NCBI GenBank assembly: GCA_020435965.1
Contig: JAGQYS010000005.1
Span: 1 to 64,000, forward strand
DNA: 64,000 nt
Direction: 5' to 3'
Origin: Flavobacteriaceae bacterium
GTDB lineage: Bacteria; Bacteroidota; Bacteroidia; Flavobacteriales; Flavobacteriaceae
The number at the start of each line of letters is the position of its first letter. Within the stretch, counting starts at the first letter, position 1. Made by a program: the position numbers and the translations under genes. Positions 52,101-61,665 of the stretch are shown here, in pieces. The notes under the pieces are model-generated. The model did no database searches, was not told the origin of the DNA, and saw only the letters and a program-made list of their open reading frames with translations.

Positions 52101-54444
52101 TTGGGGAGATACATCTGGCAACCCTTTTACCATTGCATCTAAAGATTATACTTATAGAAGAAAAAACTCTGGCATTATAGTGCCATCAACTACTTGGAAC
52201 CTAAATGATTGGGAGGCCTTTACTCCTGTTGATTACTCTGATATTGGCAATTTTGACTTTTCAATTGGTGTTTCACCAACAGTAACTTCTGGGCCAACAA
52301 TTAGTTATAGTTGTAATACAGCATCTATTAGTGTAACTGGTTCTGAAGGGTATAACTCAGGAGGTGATACAAAAGAATTGGCTTACCAATGGTATTATTC
52401 AGCTCCTGGAGACATAGGTTGGACTGAGGTGCCTGACAATGCAATTTATGATAATCCAACTACAGCAACTTTAGATATTCTGGATACTTCAGCACTAGAA
52501 AAATATCAATTCTATTGTCAAATTAGAGAAGACGATCAGTATTGTTATGAAGCAAGTGATGCAGTACAATTAACTTTACCAACAACAATTTGGACTGGTA
52601 CTTGGTCCTCCCCTCCAACTTCTGGTAAAATTGCGATTATTAATGCTAATTATAATACTGGGAATGGTACTGGTGGTCAAACAAGTTTTGAAGCTTGTAG
52701 TTTAATTATTAATGCTAATTATACACTAACCATAAGCAACACAACCTATGTGAACATTGTTAATAATGTTACAAATCATGGCACAATCAATATACAAACA
52801 CAAGGCTCTTTTGTACAACGAGGAGATGGTGCTGCTGCAGGAACTTTTACCAATTCTGGAGCTGGCGTAGCTAATGTCGCTAAAACAACTGCAGAATTTG
52901 ATTCTCGAATCTCTCTAATTAATTACACCTATTGGAGCTCTCCAATAAATGACCCAAGTAATCCTGGGTTTGGTGAAGATATCTCAACCGTCTTTCAAAC
53001 GCCTTTTGGAAACAGAAAATATTTCTTTACAGCTCAAAATTATATTGATTCTTTTATTGAAACTGGAAACAACAATGCTACTATTCCAGGTCATGATGAC
53101 ATTGATGACAATGGCGATGATTGGTCCTTTGCTTCTGGAGCCATGGAGATCGGCAGAGGTTATGCTGTAACTGCTAGTGGATTGCCTCCAACACCCGGAA
53201 TTTTCAGGGATGCTTCAACTGTATTTTCCGGTGCTTTGAACACAGGCGACATTACAGTGACGCTTTATAAAAACAACAACGAAATAAATGATAACAATTG
53301 GAACTTTATTGGAAATCCTTATCCTTCATCCATAAGTGTAGATGATTTCTTTAGTGCTAATATTGATGATGTTCCTTTAAACCCTGCAATTAATGGCTTG
53401 ACAGAAGGTGCTATCTTTTTATGGTCGCAATCTCTTCCTCCAGATTCCGGGAACAATGGAAATGAAGCAATTAATTTTGCGCAATCTGATTATGCTATTA
53501 TTAATAGAGCCGCTGCAACATCTGGGACAAGCGGAGAAGTTCCTTTAAGATATATACCTTCAGGTCAAGGGTTCTTTGTGGCATTTACAGAAAACTTGAG
53601 TACTAATGTTAATTCAATTACTACTGGTAATGTTATTTTTACCAATAGTATGCGAAGAACAGGAGATAACACTCAGTTTTTTGAAGCCAATGATGGTTCT
53701 CAAAATATTAAAGCTACAGATTCAAACAATGTATATGAAAAGAATATCTTGTGGTTAAATATGTCTTCAGACAATGGTGTGTTTAGTCAAATAGCTGTGG
53801 CTTATGTTAACGGAGCAACTGATGCTTATGATGGTTGGAGTTTTGATACACCACGTAATTTATCAACTGGAACTTATGCAATGTTGTACAGTGTTATTGA
53901 TTCGTCAGAGAGGCAATTTGCCATCCAAGGAAAAAGTCCTGAAAGTCTGACCTTAAATGAGGTTGTTGCTTTAGGTTTTGATACGTCTATTGATGAAGCG
54001 ACTTTATATAAGTTTTCAATTCCTCAGCTGGAAGGAAGCTTCATGAATCAAAATGATATTTTTATAAAGGATAATCTACTTAATAAAACTCACAATCTTA
54101 AAGAATCAGATTATAGTTTTACTTCTGAAGTTGGCGAATTCACTGACCGATTTGAGATTGTGTTTACTGAAGATGCTTTAAGTGTAGGCGAAGTAAAAAT
54201 TGATAAGAATACATTACAAATTATCGAATTACCTAATGGTGATGTGCAATTTAAAGTATCTAGCCAATATGAAATGAAATCTATTGAGATTGTTGATTTA
54301 TTGGGCAGAACGCTTTATCAATTAGATGCACAAGGCAACTCACAAACATTCTCATTAAGCAATTTAAGTCAGGCGACATACTTTGCTAAAGTTAAATTAA
54401 GTAATGGTTATGTGATAACCAAAAAAGCCATAAAAAGAAAATAA
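49120..54444 (+). CDS. Giant T9SS-secreted multidomain surface protein
   Basis: 1774 residues; signal peptide ending FFYGFGQ. Order: N-terminal beta region (25-243); two InlB/Flg_new-type repeats (about 244-395, each ending LYAQW); lamin-tail domain (about 397-558, LMISEYVEGSSNNKYIEIYN); two choice-of-anchor D-type repeats (about 559-792); an IPT/TIG-like segment (794-875); second lamin-tail domain (from 878, LFISEVTDKGTGSHSYVEIYN); Ig-like and poorly assigned stretches; and a type A T9SS sorting domain at the end (about 1690-1774). A surface adhesin or scaffold role is inferred; no enzyme motif is visible. It has its own strong promoter and a terminator. Confidence 0.85.
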   Translation: MIKKYSLVFIALLCSFFYGFGQLNITLTNTDYTIDFDNTISGVNNGAFSGLGWQPTPVSGRLDSDAWAHTGMSDGNLNFGGTGINGDYARGSGNFGFSTTGGWYAFNNPGNGVALGCQPGGSDWTPGTLTLRIQNNTGNTLNSLNIDYDIVCYNNQPRANSFNFSHSSDNITYSPEATLNYTSPATATSTTIVSPKNISISGLSISNGSYYYLRWNGDDSSGSGSRDQFAIDNIVINVQGGVPNYSVTYNGNGSTGGTVPTDGNAYNSGDTVTVLANTGSLTNTCSTFNNWNTASDGSGTSFSAGNTFNITANTTLYAQWVSTNHTVTFNNNGGSGTMTPQTACTATNLSPNTFTRAGFTFDKWNTAANGSGTDYADNASYNFSSDVTLYAQWIPIPSCSELMISEYVEGSSNNKYIEIYNPTSGSIDLSNYRLVQYNGTDTTPTYTLALSGTLLSYDTFVIANNQATIFTGTIDLATNQNIMNFNGDDPMALQTSGGVNIDVIGIIGSNTNFGQNTTLRRKSTIQNPNITYAVSEWDSYGQDIIDLGNHISDCQGSTPEIQLVDSTSTNQNCGFSIDFGTQALSSNTDLTFDIENVGSADLDISSFGITGDYTIVSPTAPLTITSGNSQTVTVRFIPSVNGTRNGVITINNNDSNESACTVNLTGVGFTPTPEIDVERNTGGSIPNGSAANAGYNTIFASTTIGNTTAPKTYHVANEGTANLTLTSIISSNPTEFSISLNPAPITINPNTEVDFEIIFSPIGIGLRTATITIVSNDADENPYTFNVQGNGDCASGTLTFLPDNGPVGTIVNVTSSTSNFGGSTTALIGGIPATVTVISVNEIEVTIPAGASTGSIQINDDLGCLSSGLFTVIDELISSCEGSSGLTPTDLFISEVTDKGTGSHSYVEIYNGTGATISLNTYEVRIHNNGATNATTTIPLSGTIANDGIVVIGFGGTNAMDPEGGYTADFFSGGGGINEDDHIRLYDGANWIDLWGDTSGNPFTIASKDYTYRRKNSGIIVPSTTWNLNDWEAFTPVDYSDIGNFDFSIGVSPTVTSGPTISYSCNTASISVTGSEGYNSGGDTKELAYQWYYSAPGDIGWTEVPDNAIYDNPTTATLDILDTSALEKYQFYCQIREDDQYCYEASDAVQLTLPTTIWTGTWSSPPTSGKIAIINANYNTGNGTGGQTSFEACSLIINANYTLTISNTTYVNIVNNVTNHGTINIQTQGSFVQRGDGAAAGTFTNSGAGVANVAKTTAEFDSRISLINYTYWSSPINDPSNPGFGEDISTVFQTPFGNRKYFFTAQNYIDSFIETGNNNATIPGHDDIDDNGDDWSFASGAMEIGRGYAVTASGLPPTPGIFRDASTVFSGALNTGDITVTLYKNNNEINDNNWNFIGNPYPSSISVDDFFSANIDDVPLNPAINGLTEGAIFLWSQSLPPDSGNNGNEAINFAQSDYAIINRAAATSGTSGEVPLRYIPSGQGFFVAFTENLSTNVNSITTGNVIFTNSMRRTGDNTQFFEANDGSQNIKATDSNNVYEKNILWLNMSSDNGVFSQIAVAYVNGATDAYDGWSFDTPRNLSTGTYAMLYSVIDSSERQFAIQGKSPESLTLNEVVALGFDTSIDEATLYKFSIPQLEGSFMNQNDIFIKDNLLNKTHNLKESDYSFTSEVGEFTDRFEIVFTEDALSVGEVKIDKNTLQIIELPNGDVQFKVSSQYEMKSIEIVDLLGRTLYQLDAQGNSQTFSLSNLSQATYFAKVKLSNGYVITKKAIKRK

Positions 54445-54462
54445 GACAACAACTTACTAAAC

Positions 54463-54499
54463 AAAAAAAGAGCCATTTTTAGTATGGCTCTTCTTTTTT
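54463..54499. terminator. Bidirectional terminator between the giant gene and the haem-like receptor gene
   Basis: AAAAAAAGAGCCAT and ATGGCTCTTCTTTTTT form a 9-base core stem with A- and T-runs, between convergent genes. Confidence 0.8.
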
Positions 54500-56900
54500 A
54501 TAAACTGTATTGAAACGATAGAATTAAATTTCTTCCAGGTGAAGCAATTCCTGATGAATAAGTTTTATAACGTTGATCTGTAATATTTTCTAAGCTGGCA
54601 ACTACAGTTGCAGCCTCCGTGATTTTATACTTTGTTCTTAAATTTAAGGTGTACCATGAAGGCGAATATGGATTGCCATTTTCATCTAAAGCATAAATGT
54701 AATCCTTTCCCCTTTCAGAAGGTGCCAATTGGTAAAAAGACAATTCATCATTATAAACAGCAAAGGCATCAACCTGTAATTTATTGTTTTGCCAAACCAG
54801 ATGTGTGTTTCCAAAACTAGGTGCTGCATGACGTACAGGAACTTCAATGCCATTATCTTCTTCGGTTCCGCCTATTACATTATACTGAGTTGTAAGTTTT
54901 AAATACTCTGAAAAATTGACTTGTGCTCCTGCTTCAAACCCATAAATCCATGCTTTAGAAGCATTTTGGATTGCTTGTACATTACTTAATTCGCCATTAT
55001 ACATTATTTCGGTTTCGCCATTAATATTATAATCTCTTCTAACCAATGCATTATCTAAATAAGTGTAATAGGTTGCTACATCTATAATAAAAGTTTTATC
55101 AAAATTTAAATTGAGGCCTAACTCTCCTCCATAAGCATATTCTGGCTTTAAGTTATTGTTAGGCACTACTACAGAACCAGGTTCTGAGTCAAAAACCTTA
55201 CCAATATCGTCCATATTTGGTGCTCTAAAGGCAGAGGAAGCGTTTAATTTCCATGTGATGGTTTTATTAGGCATCCAACTTACGCCTGCTGTTCCAGTAA
55301 AAGCTCCTGCATTTATTTTAGCTTCACTGAAAGGTAGGTTTAAATACACATTATTTTCTGTGAAATCTGCATTGGCAATAATATGGTTATAGCGTATACC
55401 TGTTTGAAAAACAAAGTTGGAATTAGGTTTATACTTCAAGCTTGTATAGGCAGCCATTGATTGCCAATCTGATCCGTTTGGATATCTTGAGAGGGCAGCC
55501 ATAGATTCATTTGTATCTAAATTAAAGTTTTCACCTTCTGATTTAATTTTATTATAAACAAATTCTAAACCATAAAACAATTCTGTTTTTGAACTGAGCT
55601 CGTTTTCTAGATCTAAGCTAAAGGAGAGAGCATCTACACCTTCTTTTGTCATGCTCCTTTCTTCAGATTGAAAATTTCTATCCATTCTGCTTTCTTGAAA
55701 ATTTTGGTAGGCAGCACTTGCATGAATTTTATCGTATAAACTAGAATTACTGCTCAATTTTGTTACTTGAAGATTGGTCATAAACCAGCTTTGAGGTCCA
55801 TAATTCCATTCGGCCGAGCGTAAATTATTACCTCTATACCTTATTAACCTATCGTATCTTGGGTAATTGGATGTAGTGGTATAGTATAGTCCTAAATCAA
55901 AACTGTAATTTTCCGAAGGTTCATATCTAACTTTCTGCAAGAGGTTAATTTGATTGTATCCTGTTGGCTTTTGCACTAAAGGGTTATCATTTTCTACAAT
56001 AACATCTTCACCATTTATAATTTCGACATATTCTGGCCTAAGGTACTCACTTGGCCCATGACTTCCCATACGTAAATCATTAAAATCTGTATAACTTACA
56101 CTCGATAAAAATGCCCATTTACTTAACCCAAAATTTAAATCTAAATGTCCTGTTTTTTCATTGTTTGCTGTAGAGTATCTTCCAGCAGCGTTGGCTTTAA
56201 AAAACAGATTTTCCGAATAGGATGGTTGTGGTTTTTTTGTGTAAAAACTCATTACACCTCCAATAGCATCACTTCCATATACCACAGAACCAGCACCTAA
56301 TGTAACTTCGGTATTTTGAATGGTAAATGGATCTATTGAAATAACGTTTTGTAAATTTCCGCCTCTAAAAATGGCATTGTTCATTCTTACTCCATCAACA
56401 GTAATTAACAGTCTGTTGGTTGAAAACCCTCTAATCATTGGGCTACCTCCTCCAAGCTGACTTTTTTGAATGTATATGTTGCCTGAGTGTTCTAATAAAT
56501 CTGCACTTGTTTGCGGATTGGTAAATTGGATTTTTTCAGCATCTATACTGATTACTTTTTGAGCTAAATCGCGTTTGCTCTGCTCAAATTTAGAAGCTGA
56601 AACAACAATCTCATCAAGATCTTGAGCTTTAGGCACTAAATAAATAACAGGTTCTAGGTCTTTTTTTTCTGCTTTGTAAATAAAGTAAGACATGTGTTGA
56701 AATACAATGGTTTCATTTGCATTAAACACATCTAAATCTATTTTTCCATCAAAATCTGACATAACTGATTTAGATTTTAATAGGTTGTAGACTACAACTC
56801 CAGAAATCGGCTCATTAGTTGTTTGGTCCATGATTGAGGTTTGCTGTGCGACTCCGTTAAATATAACAATGCCAAATAAAAGTGTAAAAATTACTTTCAT
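54498..56900 (-). CDS. TonB-dependent receptor with FRAP motif (haem/haemoglobin-type layout)
   Basis: An 800-residue outer-membrane receptor. It has a signal peptide (VIFTLLFGIVIFNGVAQ), a carboxypeptidase-like domain (EPISGVVVYNLLKSKSVMSD), a plug (SPMIRGFSTNRLLITVDGVRM, GSDAIGGVMSFYTK), and a barrel ending ILSFQYSL. The stretch AFRAPNMDDIG (about residue 556) contains FRAP, a sequence typical of haem and haemoglobin receptors, followed by NNNLKPEYAYG. This suggests haem or related ligand, but it is not proof. It follows recO by one base, so it is part of the porZ-recO operon. Confidence 0.88.
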   Translation of the reverse strand: MKVIFTLLFGIVIFNGVAQQTSIMDQTTNEPISGVVVYNLLKSKSVMSDFDGKIDLDVFNANETIVFQHMSYFIYKAEKKDLEPVIYLVPKAQDLDEIVVSASKFEQSKRDLAQKVISIDAEKIQFTNPQTSADLLEHSGNIYIQKSQLGGGSPMIRGFSTNRLLITVDGVRMNNAIFRGGNLQNVISIDPFTIQNTEVTLGAGSVVYGSDAIGGVMSFYTKKPQPSYSENLFFKANAAGRYSTANNEKTGHLDLNFGLSKWAFLSSVSYTDFNDLRMGSHGPSEYLRPEYVEIINGEDVIVENDNPLVQKPTGYNQINLLQKVRYEPSENYSFDLGLYYTTTSNYPRYDRLIRYRGNNLRSAEWNYGPQSWFMTNLQVTKLSSNSSLYDKIHASAAYQNFQESRMDRNFQSEERSMTKEGVDALSFSLDLENELSSKTELFYGLEFVYNKIKSEGENFNLDTNESMAALSRYPNGSDWQSMAAYTSLKYKPNSNFVFQTGIRYNHIIANADFTENNVYLNLPFSEAKINAGAFTGTAGVSWMPNKTITWKLNASSAFRAPNMDDIGKVFDSEPGSVVVPNNNLKPEYAYGGELGLNLNFDKTFIIDVATYYTYLDNALVRRDYNINGETEIMYNGELSNVQAIQNASKAWIYGFEAGAQVNFSEYLKLTTQYNVIGGTEEDNGIEVPVRHAAPSFGNTHLVWQNNKLQVDAFAVYNDELSFYQLAPSERGKDYIYALDENGNPYSPSWYTLNLRTKYKITEAATVVASLENITDQRYKTYSSGIASPGRNLILSFQYSL

Positions 56901-56901
56901 G

Positions 56902-57621
56902 TTAGTGAAAAATTTGGTTTAAAACTGTTACAGATTTGGGCTGTTTAAAGCCGTCCAAATGTAATTTTAAATAAAGCAAAAGCATATTTAAAAAATCCAG
57001 TTTATTGGTTAGTATAAAATTTGATGATTTAACTGTATCAAATTTTATACCAAGCAGCTGTTTTAAAAGTGTTAAATTTTCACCTTCAATAAAGTACTTT
57101 CCAGAATTTATTCTGTAAAATTTTCCGTCTTCAAGATTAAAAAATGGTAAATGGGATTGACTTTTATCTGGATAAAAACCAAGATATTTGGTGAGTTCTA
57201 TTAAAAATATAAAATGAAAATTTGTGTCTGTTTTGTTTTCATTAAACCAAATGAGTGATGTTTCAAGATAATTATATAGTGATAGGTTTTTTTCTTCTTC
57301 TTTTAAAACAGATGAAAGCACCTCAGCAAGAAACATAGCTATTGTACTTTTAATGATATTGGTATGAATGGACTCAAAATCGTTCTGAACTTTAATATCT
57401 TTTAAATATTGAAGCGACCTATTATCTTTATGGTCTGCTTCAATATCTATAATGGTGAGTGGTTGAAAATAGGCTGGCTTAAATTTTCCCTTTTTTGGCT
57501 TTAATACATTTTTCAGCAAATAACTTTTAATGCCAAACTGTTCAGTATAACATTTTACAATTAAATCATGGTCTTTATAACGCAATTTGGAAACTACTAT
57601 GGCTTTAGTAGACACTTGCAT
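56902..57621 (-). CDS. recO: DNA repair protein RecO
   Basis: A 239-residue RecO protein, which helps load RecA on SSB-coated single-stranded DNA and anneals strands. It has an N-terminal OB-fold (TKAIVVSKLRYKDHDLIVKCY) and a helical C-terminal domain. The start overlaps the porZ stop by one base and the stop lies one base before the next gene, so it is embedded in a T9SS/receptor operon. The zinc-finger Cys of some RecO proteins are not seen. Confidence 0.92.
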   Translation of the reverse strand: MQVSTKAIVVSKLRYKDHDLIVKCYTEQFGIKSYLLKNVLKPKKGKFKPAYFQPLTIIDIEADHKDNRSLQYLKDIKVQNDFESIHTNIIKSTIAMFLAEVLSSVLKEEEKNLSLYNYLETSLIWFNENKTDTNFHFIFLIELTKYLGFYPDKSQSHLPFFNLEDGKFYRINSGKYFIEGENLTLLKQLLGIKFDTVKSSNFILTNKLDFLNMLLLYLKLHLDGFKQPKSVTVLNQIFH

Positions 57622-59969
57622 TAGCGAACAATCATTAGTTTTAAAACCTTGGTTTCAAATGTGTCTAGATCTGAAAGCATGATTAGGTAAACACCCGAAG
57701 CTACTTGATTGTTTCCAAGGTTTTTTCCATTCCAATAGGCTGTTCCGCCATCAATTTCAAGGTTGTAACCTCTGTACCTTAAATTGGTTCTTGACTCGGC
57801 TTCGGCAACCAAGTTGCCTTCTATATCAGTGATTTTTATGTTTACGTTATCACTAATATCTTTTATTTTTATTTTTTCATTTAAAGTGTCAAAACCTGGT
57901 CGCACAGGGTTTGGGTAAACATAAGCATTGGCTAGTTCATCTTTAGTTTCAGAACCTCCAGCACGATAAGCAACCAAACCTTTATCTGTACCAAAATACA
58001 TGATGCCGCTGTTACTGTCTAAAGCCATATCATTAACGTTGTTTGATGGCAATGGAGAGTTGTCTTTTGTGAAGTGATAAATAGTTTCCTGACCATTGGA
58101 CGAAAAATAAAAAACGCCAGCTCCAATGGTTGCAACCCATTTATTGTTTGAGCCGTCAACAATAATATCTGAAATGAATTGTTGCTCTAATAGTTCTTTT
58201 GGTATTCCATCTTCTAAGATTATTATAGCGCTTGTCCCAACGGTTTCATCTTCAAAAAAGTTAGATGTATTGTAAAGCACCCTTAAACCTTTGTTTGTGC
58301 CAATCCATAATTGATTTTGTTTATCAATTGCCAGAGCCCTAATAAGTGGAGATGGAAGGTTTGCTATGTTTTCATCATTAATGAACTTTAACAAGTGATT
58401 GCCTCCATTTTCATTAAAACCAATAAGTCCTAACTTATAGCCTCCGATCCATTTTGTATTGTTTGCATCAATTACAATATCACTATATCCAAATTCATCA
58501 TTTAAGGGATCTGGAAGAATTTGAGAAAAATCATATCCAACCCACTGTCCTGTGCTTGGGTTATATGATTTTAATGGTCTTTGCACACGAGCTGTCATAC
58601 TCCATAAGACTCCTTCTCTGTCAAAAGCAGATCCTGTAACCCTTATACTAATATAGTTTGGGCTTCCTGGAACAATTAGAGATTCCAAACCACTGTTTAA
58701 GTGATTATATAAATTAATTGGCTCATCATTATCTATCTCTAATAACCCACTTTGAAATGAACTTATAAAAACTTGCTGTGGCTTGAATGGGTTTATTGCA
58801 GTGTAATTTAAACTGTATGCAGGAAATTGCAGGCTATCATATGGTATGTTTTTCCATTCATCTTGAAGATGACTTACTCCATATTTATTATTGCCTGGAA
58901 AATACGTTAAGGAATAAGAGCCGTATGTTGCCCAAATATTGCCAAAATTGGCTTCAACGGAAAAAATATTATTACGCAAAGGCCCATTGGGATATATTCT
59001 GACATAACTTGAAACGTTATCTATTATAGATCTAAGAACTCCTAATCCAGAGGTTCCAATGTAAACACCCTCACTTGTGGTTACAGCCGAGGTGAAATTA
59101 GAGTTAAATTCAGGCGTCACATTGGCAGTTGCCAATAAAGTGAAATTCTGATCATAAATAAAAACATTACCACTTGTTGTAACAACCAAGTTGTTATTTG
59201 AACTCTTAATATCTAAGGGCAACGAATTATATATAAATAATTGAACAAGAGATGAACCTACAACTTCATAAATAACTCTATTCTGTCTTACAGTATATAG
59301 TTTGTCTTCTGTTTGTTGAATTCTAGCATAATTTCCTGTGGCTATCTGTGTCCATTCTTCATAGCTTATTAAGCCATCACTTGCAACTAACGCTCTTCGT
59401 AATCCGCTCAAGTTTGAACATGCAGCATAAATGTAATCTCCAAAAACAGCTGTTTCATTTACAATAATTTGCGAGCCTCCATTACCAATAAAATAGGTGT
59501 CTCCAAATTCTAATCGATCTAAATCATATACTGAAATGCCAAAATCTGTTGATATATAAACAACATTGTTGTATTCATTAAAATGATTTATTGATTTGTT
59601 GTCTGGAGGGATTGTAGGTTTTTCTAAAATATCGACTACTGATAATATGGTTTTATCTGACTCGTTGTAAACCTCAATAAGCCCATTTTTATATCCTATT
59701 ATAAGCAAATTATAAACATTACTATAGTGGATTGTTGAAATAAGTTCTCCTGACAAACCGTTAATGGTAGTAATAGTTTCTAGTTCTGTCGTTTGAATAT
59801 CATAAACAAATATGGCATTTTCTGAAGCGGCGAATATTTTTCCATTTCCTTGTACTACATCGTTAATGTTTAGGTATGAAAAATGATCTTCCCAAAGTGC
59901 AGAATAATCTTGCGCAATTGAAAAAGTCATTGTCAAAAAAAGTATGATAAAATTGTACTTATTCTTCAT
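57621..59969 (-). CDS. porZ: Type IX secretion system protein PorZ
   Basis: A 782-residue surface protein of the T9SS attachment complex, needed to give cargo proteins their A-LPS anchor in Porphyromonas. After a signal peptide (IILFLTMTFSIAQ), the mature protein opens with DYSALWEDHFSYLNINDVVQ, typical of PorZ, and has two beta-propeller sets with repeats of the form IWIGTNKGLRVL and WVATIGAGVFYF. A CTD-like end starts at AYVYPNPVRPG and runs to KVLKLMIVR. It heads the porZ-recO-receptor operon. The giant T9SS cargo is encoded nearby. Confidence 0.88.
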   Translation of the reverse strand: MKNKYNFIILFLTMTFSIAQDYSALWEDHFSYLNINDVVQGNGKIFAASENAIFVYDIQTTELETITTINGLSGELISTIHYSNVYNLLIIGYKNGLIEVYNESDKTILSVVDILEKPTIPPDNKSINHFNEYNNVVYISTDFGISVYDLDRLEFGDTYFIGNGGSQIIVNETAVFGDYIYAACSNLSGLRRALVASDGLISYEEWTQIATGNYARIQQTEDKLYTVRQNRVIYEVVGSSLVQLFIYNSLPLDIKSSNNNLVVTTSGNVFIYDQNFTLLATANVTPEFNSNFTSAVTTSEGVYIGTSGLGVLRSIIDNVSSYVRIYPNGPLRNNIFSVEANFGNIWATYGSYSLTYFPGNNKYGVSHLQDEWKNIPYDSLQFPAYSLNYTAINPFKPQQVFISSFQSGLLEIDNDEPINLYNHLNSGLESLIVPGSPNYISIRVTGSAFDREGVLWSMTARVQRPLKSYNPSTGQWVGYDFSQILPDPLNDEFGYSDIVIDANNTKWIGGYKLGLIGFNENGGNHLLKFINDENIANLPSPLIRALAIDKQNQLWIGTNKGLRVLYNTSNFFEDETVGTSAIIILEDGIPKELLEQQFISDIIVDGSNNKWVATIGAGVFYFSSNGQETIYHFTKDNSPLPSNNVNDMALDSNSGIMYFGTDKGLVAYRAGGSETKDELANAYVYPNPVRPGFDTLNEKIKIKDISDNVNIKITDIEGNLVAEAESRTNLRYRGYNLEIDGGTAYWNGKNLGNNQVASGVYLIMLSDLDTFETKVLKLMIVR

Positions 59970-59984
59970 TTATTGAGTTTCGTT

Positions 59985-59992
59985 CAAATATA
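59985..59992 (-). promoter_or_regulatory. -7 element for the porZ operon
   Basis: On the minus strand this reads TATATTTG, followed by A, about 16 bases before the ATG at 59969. Confidence 0.55.
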
Positions 59993-60035
59993 CTATAACA
60001 AACGTTAAAAGAACTAAAATCATATATCTGCTCAT

Positions 60036-60069
60036 AAAAAAAGCTTCCAAAATAATGGAAGCTTTTATT
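60036..60069 (-). terminator. Terminator after gdhA
   Basis: AAAAGCTTCCA and TGGAAGCTTTT form a perfect 11-base stem around 6 bases. On the minus strand the T-run follows. It closes gdhA before the porZ promoter. Confidence 0.85.
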
Positions 60070-60086
60070 TTTATTATAAGTTTATA

Positions 60087-61430
<1,344 letters not shown>

Positions 61431-61475
61431 TTATAAAAATTATAATAATACTGGTTTCAAGTAAATTAATGGTGA

Positions 61476-61483
61476 CAAATATA
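61476..61483 (-). promoter_or_regulatory. -7 element for gdhA
   Basis: On the minus strand this reads TATATTTG, about 46 bases before the gdhA ATG at 61430. Confidence 0.55.
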
Positions 61484-61585
61484 CGTTATCTTTAAAAAAT
61501 ATGATGTTTTTTTTTAAATTTCACAATAACATTAAACAATTATTTGTTTTATATTTGGTCTAGCACTAAAATAGAAATTTTATGC

Positions 61586-61618
61586 ATTTCGTCGAAGATA
61601 CTTGTTATTTCATCGAAG
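61586..61618 (+). promoter_or_regulatory. Direct-repeat pair flanking a -33 element (candidate operator)
   Basis: ATTTCGTCGAAG (61586-61597) and ATTTCATCGAAG (61607-61618) differ at one base. They are 21 bases apart, two helical turns, and straddle the TTG -33 element of the promoter at 61602. That arrangement suits a transcription factor contacting one DNA face. No regulator is adjacent, so the binding protein is unknown. Confidence 0.55.
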
Positions 61619-61631
61619 TTTTATATATTTG
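61602..61631 (+). promoter_or_regulatory. Complete Bacteroidota promoter for the THC0290_0291-like gene
   Basis: TTG at 61602-61604, exactly 19 bases, then TATATTTG at 61624-61631 and a following C: a full consensus match. The leader is about 30 bases before the ATG at 61666. A further TATATTTG lies at 61550-61557. Confidence 0.75.
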
Positions 61632-61665
61632 CTCGCATAGTGCCTCAACATCATGATAAACTAAT

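Noticed and set aside
52949..53170. An alternate frame ORF in the giant protein gene
   Set aside because: It is a shadow of the repetitive coding sequence with Leu/Met-rich content and no start context.
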